From NCBI GenBank assembly GCA_947480015.1, contig CANKBS010000023.1:1-55998 (forward strand): a stretch of DNA of 55,998 nt. The letters run 5' to 3'. The stretch is from Sphingobacteriaceae bacterium. GTDB taxonomy: Bacteria > Bacteroidota > Bacteroidia > B-17B0 > Aurantibacillaceae. How positions within the stretch are numbered: the stretch's first letter is position 1; every line of letters starts with the position of its first letter. Of the stretch, positions 24,887 through 33,608 are shown piece by piece. Both the position numbers and the translations under genes were made by a program. The notes beneath the pieces were generated by a model that made no database searches, was not told the DNA's origin, and was given only the letters and a program-made list of their open reading frames with translations.

Positions 24887-25252
24887 TCAATCTATCTTGC
24901 TTTCCTTATCCTTCTCATATTTTTCATGTAATCTCTCCACTAAGCACCAGAACTCTTTTTGATCCGCTTTTCTAATAAACCTAACTGCACCAGATCGAAC
25001 TAAGATTCTTCTCAATTCATCTTCTTCAAAGCCTCCGAGTTTTGTTCTTAAATGCTCAAAGGACCTTTCATGGAACTTCTCTTCTTTTAAATAGTATTTT
25101 ACTGTGGCCTCAGCCATGTTTTCTGTTTTATTGTCCTGATGCTTTAGAGTAAGCTCATGATCAAGTTTTTGCTTTTGTAAATAATAAGAAATCAGCCCCC
25201 CAACTGTTACGCCGAGTAGCGAGGATATTGCTGCGATTAATGCTGTTTCCAT
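24887..25252 (-). CDS. Single-TM small protein upstream of the TIR/SLOG genes
   Basis: This 121-residue protein has one hydrophobic segment at about 4-24 (LIAAISSLLGVTVGGLISYY) followed by a long charged, helical cytoplasmic part. No family was recognised. It precedes the TIR gene by 80 bp on the same strand. In type II-like Thoeris a TM module is fused to the SLOG sensor; a separate TM protein here may play the membrane-effector role, which is an inference. Confidence 0.65.
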   Translation of the reverse strand: METALIAAISSLLGVTVGGLISYYLQKQKLDHELTLKHQDNKTENMAEATVKYYLKEEKFHERSFEHLRTKLGGFEEDELRRILVRSGAVRFIRKADQKEFWCLVERLHEKYEKDKESKID

Positions 25253-25265
25253 TGTGAGTATAATT

Positions 25266-25340
25266 TTAACTTACCTTAAGCTGCCAATTCATTGGTATTG
25301 GTAGTAACCAGTTCTGTGACTGAGCTAGATATTTGTTCAT
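25266..25340 (-). pseudogene. hsdS 3' tail remnant
   Basis: On the minus strand this stretch encodes YLAQSQNWLLPIPMNWQLK before a stop. It parallels the end of the intact HsdS (LAELRDWVLPMLMNGQVKLP at 25670). The 94-aa gene lies between the two tails. This is the trace of a second hsdS copy or of a recombination event that inserted the 94-aa gene. Confidence 0.55.
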
Positions 25341-25369
25341 TTTATCTTATTTTCAGGGCAATTGCTGGC

Positions 25370-25654
25370 CTATTCGTTTTCAAAACTTAACCCTTGATTT
25401 TTCAAGAAAATACTAAAAGTGTTGAATGATTCAAAGCACATAAACCATACATGCTGCTTTTGGCTTAATATTTTTCTTTCATCCTCAGGCAAACTGTCTT
25501 GAAAACCTGATAACCCACCGTACTCGTGTTCAATAATCACATTTTCGAAACAATTGTATGATGTTTGTTCATCGCCACTCAGTTGAAACTGAGTAATTAG
25601 TCCAATTACGTATTTGGTTCTTTTTCTTTTAAGCTCTTTGTGTGCATCTTTCAT
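25370..25654 (-). CDS. Hypothetical protein, 94 aa
   Basis: The product is a small soluble protein with a basic N-terminus (DAHKELKRKRTKY) and an aromatic C-terminal half (HVWFMCFESFNTFSIFL). No family was recognised. It starts 15 bp after hsdS and is bounded downstream by an hsdS tail remnant, so it was probably brought in by recombination at the 3' end of hsdS. It could be an anti-restriction regulator, RM accessory or unrelated cargo. Confidence 0.5.
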   Translation of the reverse strand: MKDAHKELKRKRTKYVIGLITQFQLSGDEQTSYNCFENVIIEHEYGGLSGFQDSLPEDERKILSQKQHVWFMCFESFNTFSIFLKNQGLSFENE

Positions 25655-25669
25655 AATTTCAATTTTATT

Positions 25670-26953
25670 CTAAGGTAATTTAACTTGCCCATTCATCAGC
25701 ATTGGCAATACCCAATCACGCAACTCTGCTAGTTTTTGATTTTCCTTTTGGTTATTGTCAATTTTAGATAAAAGAGGCGAAATGATCTTCGTAAATTCAG
25801 TGATTATTTCCATTTCTGGGCAGACAACTTTAAAGGCCTTAAGTGGAGTAATTCTAATCCCTTTATGTATGCTGCCTGTTGAAGAGTTTCGGCACAGGTC
25901 GTTGAATCCCTTACTTGATAGTAACATAAAGAGATATTCACTTGTAAGAAGGTTGTAATTAGGTTTAAAACTGAAAACAGACTCATTAATGTTCCAGTTT
26001 TTCGGGGCCTCGTGCACTAAGTAAGTTAAACCAACTGGCTCAATGCTTGTGAAGAGTATGTCACCTTTTTCTAAATTTGACCTTTTTTGAATTCGCTCCA
26101 AAGCATTGTTGTCAATTCTATCACAACTTTTGTCGAAATGAATTCTGCCATATTCAATGTTTTTTATAGTAATATAATAGTTAGTACCAGTGCCTAACTT
26201 GAAATGAGTCCTCGGATTCAAACCAGTTCTAATATCACTAACTAATTCACTAATTTCCTTTACTTCCCAACCTACAGGTACTTCTCTTTTCAATTCTTCA
26301 CTCCAAACCATCTTGCCACCACTAGTCTTGTGTGGCTTACCGTTCTTATTTGGGAAGTCGAATTGTACAAACCAATAATTGTAAAGTAATTTTGTTATTG
26401 ACTCTAGTTGCAAGTTAATTTGATTATTTAATTCGATTTTAGAATTCAGTAAAAATAAAAACTCTCCGCTTTTCTTTTGTTCCTTATACTCGGGTAAATA
26501 CAATTTTAAATACGAGAAGATTTCTTCATTCAAGCTAGCACGCAAAGTCATGATAGCATTGTTTGTCATGGTCTTTCGAAAAAACTTACTTCTCAAATAA
26601 AAACCCATATAGCGCTCATCTGTTAGATTCGCTTTAATTGGTCTTAATCTTTTAACAAAACCACTATAGGTTGCCTTAGGATAATCTTTAATGGCAACAC
26701 AACTCATTCCTAATTCATCAAGCGTTTCGCTTGTTCTCGTGAGAAATATATCGCCTTTTTTTATTGAATATGAATGTTGTTCACGTTCAGTTGTATCCAT
26801 CAAGTCCGGTAGAGTATCAGGCAGAAAATAGTTGTTGAAAATAGTACTAAAACTAGCAAATGGTGCACCATGACCAGCTTGTTCTGGCTTTGAAGAAATT
26901 CCTGAGCTCATCTCATATAACTCGCTAAACATAAAAACATTCAGTTTACTCAT
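25670..26953 (-). CDS. hsdS: Type I restriction-modification specificity subunit
   Basis: This 427-residue protein has two target-recognition regions and the conserved central and terminal helices of HsdS. The first TRD covers about 1-170, a spacer helix NQINLQLESITKLLYNYWFVQFD ends the first repeat, and the second TRD begins at PVGWEVKEISEL. The C-terminal helix ends LRDWVLPMLMNGQVKLP. It sets the DNA sequence recognised by the methylase and nuclease. It overlaps hsdM by 4 bp. Recognition sequence cannot be read from the protein. Confidence 0.9.
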   Translation of the reverse strand: MSKLNVFMFSELYEMSSGISSKPEQAGHGAPFASFSTIFNNYFLPDTLPDLMDTTEREQHSYSIKKGDIFLTRTSETLDELGMSCVAIKDYPKATYSGFVKRLRPIKANLTDERYMGFYLRSKFFRKTMTNNAIMTLRASLNEEIFSYLKLYLPEYKEQKKSGEFLFLLNSKIELNNQINLQLESITKLLYNYWFVQFDFPNKNGKPHKTSGGKMVWSEELKREVPVGWEVKEISELVSDIRTGLNPRTHFKLGTGTNYYITIKNIEYGRIHFDKSCDRIDNNALERIQKRSNLEKGDILFTSIEPVGLTYLVHEAPKNWNINESVFSFKPNYNLLTSEYLFMLLSSKGFNDLCRNSSTGSIHKGIRITPLKAFKVVCPEMEIITEFTKIISPLLSKIDNNQKENQKLAELRDWVLPMLMNGQVKLP

Positions 26954-28572
26954 AAATTCAACCCTCCCAATTGCTTTTGAATTTCTTTTTCTAATCTTTT
27001 AGTTTCTGAAAATAAATTATCCAAATTACTTTTATAATTATCCACTTTCTTCCTAAATTCTCTTGGTGTGATTGCGACATGTTCAATCTTAACTTCAAAA
27101 TATTGGCCTGCACTTAATGAGTAATTTTTTTCTGCTATTTGTTCATAAGAAACCACTACCGAAAAATCATCAATCGCTTCGTGCCTGTTGAAAGTATTAA
27201 TGATGCGATTTTCCTCTTCAGTCGAAAGTAGTGTTTTTTGATTTTTGCCTTCCTTAACCGTGGTACCTAATTTAGATGCATCCATTAATACAATGTCCCC
27301 CTTTTTGTTAGCACTATCCAAAAATAGTATAGAAACATTTGTACCAGTTGTGGCGAATATATTACTTGGCATACTTATAACACCTCGTAGCATTTTATTT
27401 TCCACCATTTTTTCACGAATTCTTTTTTCAATGCCACTTTGTGCTGTAATAAAGCCAGTTGGAACAACCACTGCTGCTTTACCTTTTGTAGAAAGCGAAT
27501 GCATAATGTGTTGAATAAACAAAGGGTAAATAGCCATTTTATCTTTATCCTTGGCTGGCACATTAGGGAACCCAGCAAAAAAGCGGTCGTGGTTTTCTTT
27601 GGTGTCTAAATCGGCAACATAATCACTAAAATCTAATTTAAATGGGGGGTTAGAAACAATGAAATCGAATTTCTTTAATTTGCCATTTGCCTCCTTGTGA
27701 TGAGGATCTAAAATGGTATTGCCTTTTACAATGTTCGGTATTGAATGCACCAAATCATTTAAAATTAAATTAAGTCGCAAAAGGTTGGAAGATTTTTGAG
27801 AAATATCTTGAGAGTAGATTGTACACTTATCTTCGCCAATGGCATGAGCCAAATTCATTAATAAGGTGCCGGAGCCTGCTGAGGGATCGTAACAGGTTAC
27901 GTCTTTTACGCTTCCGGTAACAAGACAAGATGCCATAATTTTCGCGACAGCGTGCGGAGTGAAATACTCAGCATATTTACCACCACTGTTTGTATTGTAG
28001 TCCTTTATCAGGTATTCAAATATCGTCGCATAAAAATCAAACTTCTGATGGAATATATGCTCGAAACTAAAGCCGATCAACTTATTGATGATGGCTTTGC
28101 AAAACTCATCTCGTTTGTCGGTTACATATTTGCTGATGTTCTCGAACAGTACAATTTTTTCACCACCATCAGTAACCACAGAAAATATATCACTATTTTC
28201 TTTTGCAATATCTAACAACGCATTATCAAATACATTAGCAAAGTTAGCTTCATTCTGGCGTTCAAATAAACTTGATATGAATTGGTAGGGTTTTAAGTGC
28301 GCTGTGCTCTCGCTCAACTGCATCATTAACATTTCATAATCATTTTTATTGTATTTCTTTAAAACAGTTTCCCAGTTTTCAGCTTTGGCAATTTTTTTAT
28401 CCAATCGCTTTACCTCATGTACAAATTTGTCATTCAAGAACTTGTAAAGAAACACCTGGGTTATAATCTTAAATTCGTTGCCATCATTGCCTAAACCGTA
28501 ATTGGCACAAACACTCTTTAAATCATCAATAAGTGCCTTAGTTTGCTTTTCAAATGTTATTGTTGTTGTCAT
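26950..28572 (-). CDS. hsdM: Type I restriction-modification DNA methylase subunit
   Basis: This 540-residue HsdM has the N6-adenine methylase motifs: motif I DPSAGSG at 229-235 for S-adenosylmethionine binding and motif IV NPPF at 308-311 for catalysis. The N-terminal HsdM_N helical domain covers about 1-150. It methylates adenine in host DNA at the sequence set by HsdS. It lies 7 bp after hsdR and overlaps hsdS by 4 bp. Confidence 0.95.
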   Translation of the reverse strand: MTTTITFEKQTKALIDDLKSVCANYGLGNDGNEFKIITQVFLYKFLNDKFVHEVKRLDKKIAKAENWETVLKKYNKNDYEMLMMQLSESTAHLKPYQFISSLFERQNEANFANVFDNALLDIAKENSDIFSVVTDGGEKIVLFENISKYVTDKRDEFCKAIINKLIGFSFEHIFHQKFDFYATIFEYLIKDYNTNSGGKYAEYFTPHAVAKIMASCLVTGSVKDVTCYDPSAGSGTLLMNLAHAIGEDKCTIYSQDISQKSSNLLRLNLILNDLVHSIPNIVKGNTILDPHHKEANGKLKKFDFIVSNPPFKLDFSDYVADLDTKENHDRFFAGFPNVPAKDKDKMAIYPLFIQHIMHSLSTKGKAAVVVPTGFITAQSGIEKRIREKMVENKMLRGVISMPSNIFATTGTNVSILFLDSANKKGDIVLMDASKLGTTVKEGKNQKTLLSTEEENRIINTFNRHEAIDDFSVVVSYEQIAEKNYSLSAGQYFEVKIEHVAITPREFRKKVDNYKSNLDNLFSETKRLEKEIQKQLGGLNL

Positions 28573-28579
28573 AAAATAA

Positions 28580-31500
28580 TCAGGCTACCCGCCCGTAAAA
28601 CTCGTTCATATATTCTTTAACAATCATGCCATTTATACGCCTTGAAGATTCGGCGTCCAATGGCAACTCATGTTTATTTTTTAATTGATCAATCACCAAG
28701 CGTATCATCATCTTTTCTACAAAGCCCTCATTTTCTAGCATTTTTGAATTTTGAAGAATTTGTAAATCAACTTCGGATTTCAAACTCTTTAATGCTTCAA
28801 ATAATTTGCTTTCACTGTCGGTTAGTGGATCTTTTTCCATTAATCGCTTATGGAGGCGTGCATATTTCGCATCGTTATCGTACTTTGCTTTCAATAACTG
28901 ATTTTTTCGCTCTAACTCCTTTGCTTGATTATAAATCTTTTCAAGTGCCTTAATATTGCGTTCCATTTCTTCTTTGGAAACTTCATTCAAGTTCTTCTTT
29001 TTGAATAAACGTTCTAACTCTTCCTTTAAAGAAATGAACATTGGGTCGTGTTGGTCGAAGTTGCCACCCAATGCTTCTCTTGTTTTTTGTAGTGTGTTTT
29101 TTAGTTGGTCCGCCAATATCATTTCACCCTCACCAACCTTTACAAAGGCAAATAGAACATCTTCTAAAGCGATATTTAATAGGTTTGTGGTATCAACGTT
29201 ATTTTCTAAGGCTTCTTTTGTATTGATGAGTGAAAGATGATTATTAGCCTCACGAGACAATATTGTAAGCTTATGAAAATCTAGTTTATCAAGCATTTCA
29301 TAATTGCCTGACATGCGAATTAAATTGTACAAGGCCTTTGCGTTATTTAAAACCTTAGTTATTTTCAACATCTCGGTACGATCTTTTATCTGAGAAATTT
29401 GTTGTGAGAATACTTCAGCATTCTCAGTATTGAAACGGAATAGCACGTCTTTTATCTCTGCTATCTCTTCCTTAATCTCGGCTTCTGTTTTAAAGATGTT
29501 GGAGTAGTGCACCATTTCATCACCTAACTCTGCTTGCAACTCATCAAAGTAAGCTTTGTTGGTTTTATCAAATTCACTCTGTATGTCAGCAAAATCTACG
29601 ACATAACCGTATTTAAAATCGTGATAGGTTCTGTTTACACGCGTTAAGGTTTGCAACAGGTTGTGCGCCTTAATAACACGTCCGACGTACAACTTCTTTA
29701 ATCTCGGAGCATCAAAACCGGTTAAAAGCATGTTGTAAACAAAAAGCAGATCTATTTTTCCTTCCTTAAAGTCCTCAACAAAGTCTCTTCGCTCTTGCTT
29801 TGTGCCAATATCATATAAAACAACTGCTGCTGTTGTAACTTTACTTTCTTCTTTTTGTTTAGACACAAAACTTCCTCTTGGCTCGGCAGCCATTAATAAA
29901 GGCTCTTCTTGTTGAATAGCGTATTTAGTTTGAAAAATCTCGTGTAACATTTTAGCCTGTTCTGCCGAATCGCAAACCACCATGCCGCCAATTGAATTAT
30001 CATTCATTGTAATGCGCGCTGATTCAAAATCTTGAACTACATAATCTAACATTGGTTCTACAAACTTTGGGTGCGCATAAACAATTTTCTTTTCGGCATC
30101 ACCTTTTAGTATTTCAATCTCCTCCAACGCTTTCTTCAACGTTAACTTGTAACTGGTTTCAATTTCTTCGCGGATTAAACGCAAGGTATAACCATCAGCT
30201 ATTGATGAATTGTAATAATATTTGTGTATGTAACCACCGAACAATGATTTTGAATTATAATCGGTGCCCAACAACGGGGTGCCAGTCAATCCAATTTTTA
30301 TTGAGTTCACATCAGATTCCTGGAGATTTGCAAGGAAGCTTCCTTTAGGATTGTAGCTACGGTGAACTTCGTCTAAAAAATAAATTCTTTGAACATTTAG
30401 ATTATAATCATTATTCTTAATTACATCCGGATCGTCTTCAAATTTTTGAATATTAACAACTGTGATTTCAGCTTTCCCTGAATTATTATGAATAACACTT
30501 AACGATTTAATGTCCTTTGAAAACTCGTCTCTTGAATTTACCGCGTGAACCACTAAGCCTCTACTTTTAAATTCACGGCCTGCTTGCACTAATAAATCTA
30601 AACGGTCAACAATGAAATAGAACTTAGGAACAGTGTTTTTTGTTTTAAAGTAGTCAATCAGGTATTTTACGTTGTAATATGCCAGTGCGGTTTTTCCACT
30701 ACCTTGCGTGTGCCAGATGATACCTTTTCTAATTCCAGCTTCTAATTTAGTCTCAATGGCTTTGGTTGCAAACATCTGCGGATAACGCATGATGTGTTTT
30801 TGTAATCCGCTGTTTTCTTTAACGTAAGCCAAAGCGTACTGAAGGATAAATGATAAGCGTTTACGCTGAAACAAAGAAGTACAAATCCGATTTGTTGGTG
30901 TGTTAGTATCCTTATTCGTGATAAACTCAGGGGAATTTTTAATGCCTACCAAATTAGTGTCCTTCAAAATGAGTGTTTCGGTTTCATCAGACACATCGGC
31001 AAGAATTGATTTCAAATCAAAATGATCTTCTTCTCTAAAATAATTAAAGGACGGCTTGTGATATGAAGATGTGGCGTAAAACGCACCTTCAATTGGTTGA
31101 GGCGAACTATCATCGTACTCCATGTTGTTGGAGAAAACCATAACCTGTGTTAGGTTTACAAATTTTCTGAACTTCTTGTTTTGGCTTCTTGTTTCAATGC
31201 GTTTGTGTTCGGCTATAATTCCATCTTGATTGTTAGGTTTTTTAACCTCAATGAATACCAAAGGCATTCCGTTTATCAATAAAATAATATCTGGGCGAAA
31301 TTCTTCATCGTCTTTTTTATATGGAAGCTCAGTAACAACGTGGAACGTATTGTTGTCGAAATTTTCAAAATCAACTAATCGGATTCCTGACCTTGCAGTT
31401 AGTTTTTCATAAAAAGACTTTCCTAAATCCTCATTCTCTAGACAAAGAGAGACTTCATCGTACAATCTTTTAATATCGCCTTCGTTCAGATCAGGATTTA

Positions 31501-31648
31501 TGCGCTTTACGCTTGCTTGAAAAATGTCAGTGAAAATATTGGTGGATTCGTCCCACTTGGCATTTTTTAATGACAAATAGCTATAACCCAGCCTACACAG
31601 GTGTATAATCGTGGGTATTTTTACTCTTGTATTTTCGTTAAACGCCAT
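28580..31648 (-). CDS. hsdR: Type I restriction endonuclease subunit R
   Basis: This 1022-residue HsdR has the N-terminal PD-(D/E)XK nuclease (D120, E134, K136 in RPDII...FIEVKK), a Walker A GSGKT at 316-320, the Walker B/DEAD-box variant DEVH at 426-429, helicase motif VI region near FDAPRLKKLYVGR and TRVNR, and a C-terminal helical domain that docks to the methylase. It translocates DNA with ATP and cleaves unmethylated DNA. It starts 9 bp after the small XRE gene, so the four genes form one operon. Confidence 0.95.
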   Translation of the reverse strand: MAFNENTRVKIPTIIHLCRLGYSYLSLKNAKWDESTNIFTDIFQASVKRINPDLNEGDIKRLYDEVSLCLENEDLGKSFYEKLTARSGIRLVDFENFDNNTFHVVTELPYKKDDEEFRPDIILLINGMPLVFIEVKKPNNQDGIIAEHKRIETRSQNKKFRKFVNLTQVMVFSNNMEYDDSSPQPIEGAFYATSSYHKPSFNYFREEDHFDLKSILADVSDETETLILKDTNLVGIKNSPEFITNKDTNTPTNRICTSLFQRKRLSFILQYALAYVKENSGLQKHIMRYPQMFATKAIETKLEAGIRKGIIWHTQGSGKTALAYYNVKYLIDYFKTKNTVPKFYFIVDRLDLLVQAGREFKSRGLVVHAVNSRDEFSKDIKSLSVIHNNSGKAEITVVNIQKFEDDPDVIKNNDYNLNVQRIYFLDEVHRSYNPKGSFLANLQESDVNSIKIGLTGTPLLGTDYNSKSLFGGYIHKYYYNSSIADGYTLRLIREEIETSYKLTLKKALEEIEILKGDAEKKIVYAHPKFVEPMLDYVVQDFESARITMNDNSIGGMVVCDSAEQAKMLHEIFQTKYAIQQEEPLLMAAEPRGSFVSKQKEESKVTTAAVVLYDIGTKQERRDFVEDFKEGKIDLLFVYNMLLTGFDAPRLKKLYVGRVIKAHNLLQTLTRVNRTYHDFKYGYVVDFADIQSEFDKTNKAYFDELQAELGDEMVHYSNIFKTEAEIKEEIAEIKDVLFRFNTENAEVFSQQISQIKDRTEMLKITKVLNNAKALYNLIRMSGNYEMLDKLDFHKLTILSREANNHLSLINTKEALENNVDTTNLLNIALEDVLFAFVKVGEGEMILADQLKNTLQKTREALGGNFDQHDPMFISLKEELERLFKKKNLNEVSKEEMERNIKALEKIYNQAKELERKNQLLKAKYDNDAKYARLHKRLMEKDPLTDSESKLFEALKSLKSEVDLQILQNSKMLENEGFVEKMMIRLVIDQLKNKHELPLDAESSRRINGMIVKEYMNEFYGRVA

Positions 31649-31657
31649 ACCTTTTGT

Positions 31658-31843
31658 TTATGCCTCTAATAAGTCTTTAGGGTTCACCTTCAATATCCTC
31701 GCAATCTTAAAAAGCAGCTCAATACTCGGTTGTCGGCGATTTTGAGCATAAGAGTTAACCATGTTAAAACTCTTACCTAGTTTTTCAGCAAGCCAAGTTT
31801 GAGTTACATCTTTTTCCGCTAACACTTCTTTTATTCGATTCAC
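31658..31843 (-). CDS. Small XRE controller protein of the RM operon
   Basis: This 61-residue protein is a single HTH_3 domain (VTQTWLAEKLGKSFNMVNSY, then QPSIELLFKIARILKVNP). Its size and position as the first gene of the hsdRMS operon fit a C-protein that times restriction gene expression. A 10-bp inverted repeat lies 19 bp upstream of its start and is a likely binding site. Confidence 0.85.
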   Translation of the reverse strand: MNRIKEVLAEKDVTQTWLAEKLGKSFNMVNSYAQNRRQPSIELLFKIARILKVNPKDLLEA

Positions 31844-31861
31844 GACTCTAATTAAACAGCT

Positions 31862-31885
31862 TTAAATATAAGGGATTATATTTAA
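31862..31885. promoter_or_regulatory. Candidate controller-protein operator
   Basis: TTAAATATAA and TTATATTTAA form a perfect 10-bp inverted repeat with a GGGA spacer. It lies just upstream of the XRE controller and the hsd operon and upstream of the divergent 81-aa gene. This is the position expected of a C-box or repressor operator. Confidence 0.55.
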
Positions 31886-31988
31886 TAACATATCATTCTG
31901 TGAGATACTTTCAAAATGTCTTCTTTCGGCGATTAAAAAGGAGTATTACTGCGTTCTATTGTTGGGTATATAAAGTAAACATACAATA

Positions 31989-32234
31989 ATGGAACACATA
32001 CAAGAATTAGACGATTACCTTAGTGAGAATGAATCTTCTGGGGAAAAAGTAACACCGATAGATTATGATCAGAAAAACTTGCTTTTTCTGAGCACAACCT
32101 GTAAGGCACTTATAGAAACCGACTACAAATGCTTTATGGTAGCAACAACTATGGCTGCGATAGGATTAGAGTGGGCGGATTATAAAGAATGGTTTGAAGC
32201 AAAATACATTGGAAAAAAAGAAAGGAGCAACTAA
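31989..32234 (+). CDS. Hypothetical acidic protein, 81 aa
   Basis: This small acidic protein has an N-terminal acidic helix (EHIQELDDYLSENESSG) and an aromatic C-terminal helix (GLEWADYKEWFEAKY). The high acid content could suit a DNA-mimic or regulator, which is speculative. It is divergent from the RM controller gene and convergent with the winged-helix gene. Confidence 0.5.
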   Translation: MEHIQELDDYLSENESSGEKVTPIDYDQKNLLFLSTTCKALIETDYKCFMVATTMAAIGLEWADYKEWFEAKYIGKKERSN

Positions 32235-32273
32235 TAGTTACTCCTTTCAAAAACAAATCTCAATTTGTTTTTT
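32222..32273. terminator. Paired terminators between convergent genes
   Basis: Two hairpins follow each other: AAAGGAGCAACT/AGTTACTCCTTT (32222-32247, one mismatch) and AAACAAAT/ATTTGTTT followed by TTTTAC (about 32250-32274). They separate the convergent 81-aa and 208-aa genes and probably work in both directions. Confidence 0.55.
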
Positions 32274-32898
32274 ACTTGATTGTATAACCAAGTTTTTTGG
32301 CCACTTTTAGAAAGCCACCAATGTTGTTTGAACCCCACTGATTGCATACAGCCACCTTTGCTTCCCCGATCTTTATAAGTTGTTCCGGTTTTAGAAAAAA
32401 ACGGTCGCGCCCCTCACTTAATTTCTTGGCTGTATTTAAAAGTTGAATCATTCCGTATCTGGGTTGGAGAGATTCGTCCGCGAATATTTCCTTTAATTTT
32501 GCTAAAGTAGTCTTGTGAGTTTCACAATGGTGTTTAACCACCGCTAACACCAGTTGTCCCTTTGCATATTCCTTCCCCATGAACTTTAGCTTACTGGTGT
32601 CCCGGCCGGTAGTTTTGTTCTTAGGAAATACGTCTTGAGTCTCTCCCTTTTTTTCCTCGGATGTTTTTTTGCTCAAAATGGGGTCTTGCTTGGCTTTTAC
32701 AGTTCTATTCACCAGAATGTACCGAGGAGGGTTTGACTGGTCAACAATACTTAATTGTTTTGTTTCCACAAGAGTTTTCAAAACCTTGTACACGTTTAAT
32801 TTAAAGATAGCGGTACCCGTCGCGATAGTGTCCACGTTTGATTCTGGGTTCTTGGCGATAAAAGCCATAACCATTGATTGATTGTCGATTGTTTTCAT
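32272..32898 (-). CDS. Winged-helix protein with restriction-type C-terminal domain
   Basis: This 208-residue protein has an N-terminal winged helix (MVMAFIAKNPESNVDTIA, then VYKVLKTLVETKQLSIVD), a basic linker (about 70-100) and a C-terminal domain ending FFLKPEQLIKIGEAKVAVC, then NQWGSNNIGGFLKVAKKLGY. The last part resembles a small domain seen at the C-termini of some Bacteroidota nucleases and element proteins, probably DNA-binding. It could be a regulator of element genes. Function is not established. Confidence 0.5.
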   Translation of the reverse strand: MKTIDNQSMVMAFIAKNPESNVDTIATGTAIFKLNVYKVLKTLVETKQLSIVDQSNPPRYILVNRTVKAKQDPILSKKTSEEKKGETQDVFPKNKTTGRDTSKLKFMGKEYAKGQLVLAVVKHHCETHKTTLAKLKEIFADESLQPRYGMIQLLNTAKKLSEGRDRFFLKPEQLIKIGEAKVAVCNQWGSNNIGGFLKVAKKLGYTIK

Positions 32899-33082
32899 GA
32901 ATTTATATATTGGTTATCGCCCGTAGACCTTTATTGGCAGGGCTTTAGCTAATATACCTACTTCCATTAACGCTTGACAATGCCCGTGGAAGCCTTACAG
33001 GGTCATCGTGTCGAAGCCATTTTATTGAAAAGAGTAAAGGGGCTCGATTTTCCACTCGACGTAGGAAGATATATTCGCCCTT

Positions 33083-33502
33083 ATGATTATTGACCACAAA
33101 CAATTTGGTACTACTAAATTAAATTCAGCCGAAAAGGTATATGAAATTCTTAAAGAAGTGCATTCTAAAGTAAAAGGATTTGATAGAGATAAAGAACATT
33201 TTTACGTTATAGGCTTAACGAGGAGAATTACTATTAGGTACATCGATTTAATTTCTGTAGGATCCTTGACTTTTACAGCGGCAGAGCCACGCGAGATTTA
33301 CAGGATGGCAGTTCACCAAGCTGCTGGAATAATAATTATTGCTCATACCCACCCCAGTGGTAACTTAGAGCCCAGTGAGGTCGATAAAAAGTTGACGAAT
33401 AAAATACGAGAAGCCGGTAGGATATTGGCGATAGAAATGATTGATCATATTATCTTCACCGATGAAGGGTTCTACAGTTTCGCGAATGAGGTCGTGATTT
33501 AA
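33083..33502 (+). CDS. RadC-like JAB/JAMM-domain protein
   Basis: This 139-residue protein is the RadC (DUF2466) JAB domain alone. The metal-binding JAMM motif is visible as HTHPSGNLEPSEVD near residue 90, with an upstream Glu in TAAEPREIYR. RadC-like proteins are common on mobile elements and plasmids; despite the name a DNA-repair role is doubtful. The N-terminal helix-hairpin-helix part of chromosomal RadC is missing, as usual in element copies. Confidence 0.85.
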   Translation: MIIDHKQFGTTKLNSAEKVYEILKEVHSKVKGFDRDKEHFYVIGLTRRITIRYIDLISVGSLTFTAAEPREIYRMAVHQAAGIIIIAHTHPSGNLEPSEVDKKLTNKIREAGRILAIEMIDHIIFTDEGFYSFANEVVI

Positions 33503-33568
33503 AAACATCATACTGCGATATGGTAAATCCACCTTTTTAATAAGTGAATGTTCTCGGTTATGATCGGA

Positions 33569-33590
33569 CTTTAGATTCTCTTAAGATTTC
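33569..33590. promoter_or_regulatory. Tandem 11-bp repeat box upstream of the response regulator
   Basis: CTTTAGATTCT is followed directly by CTTAAGATTTC, two direct repeats with 11-bp period of consensus CTWWAGAWTT. A TATATTTA -7-like element follows 6 bp later and the response regulator starts at 33609. Equivalent boxes lie before the receptor and PepSY genes. Confidence 0.6.
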
Positions 33591-33608
33591 GAAGCGTATA
33601 TTTAAGCA

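Noticed and set aside
28642-29240. Plus-strand open frames inside hsdR
   Set aside because: They are antisense to well-conserved HsdR coding sequence and have no family features.
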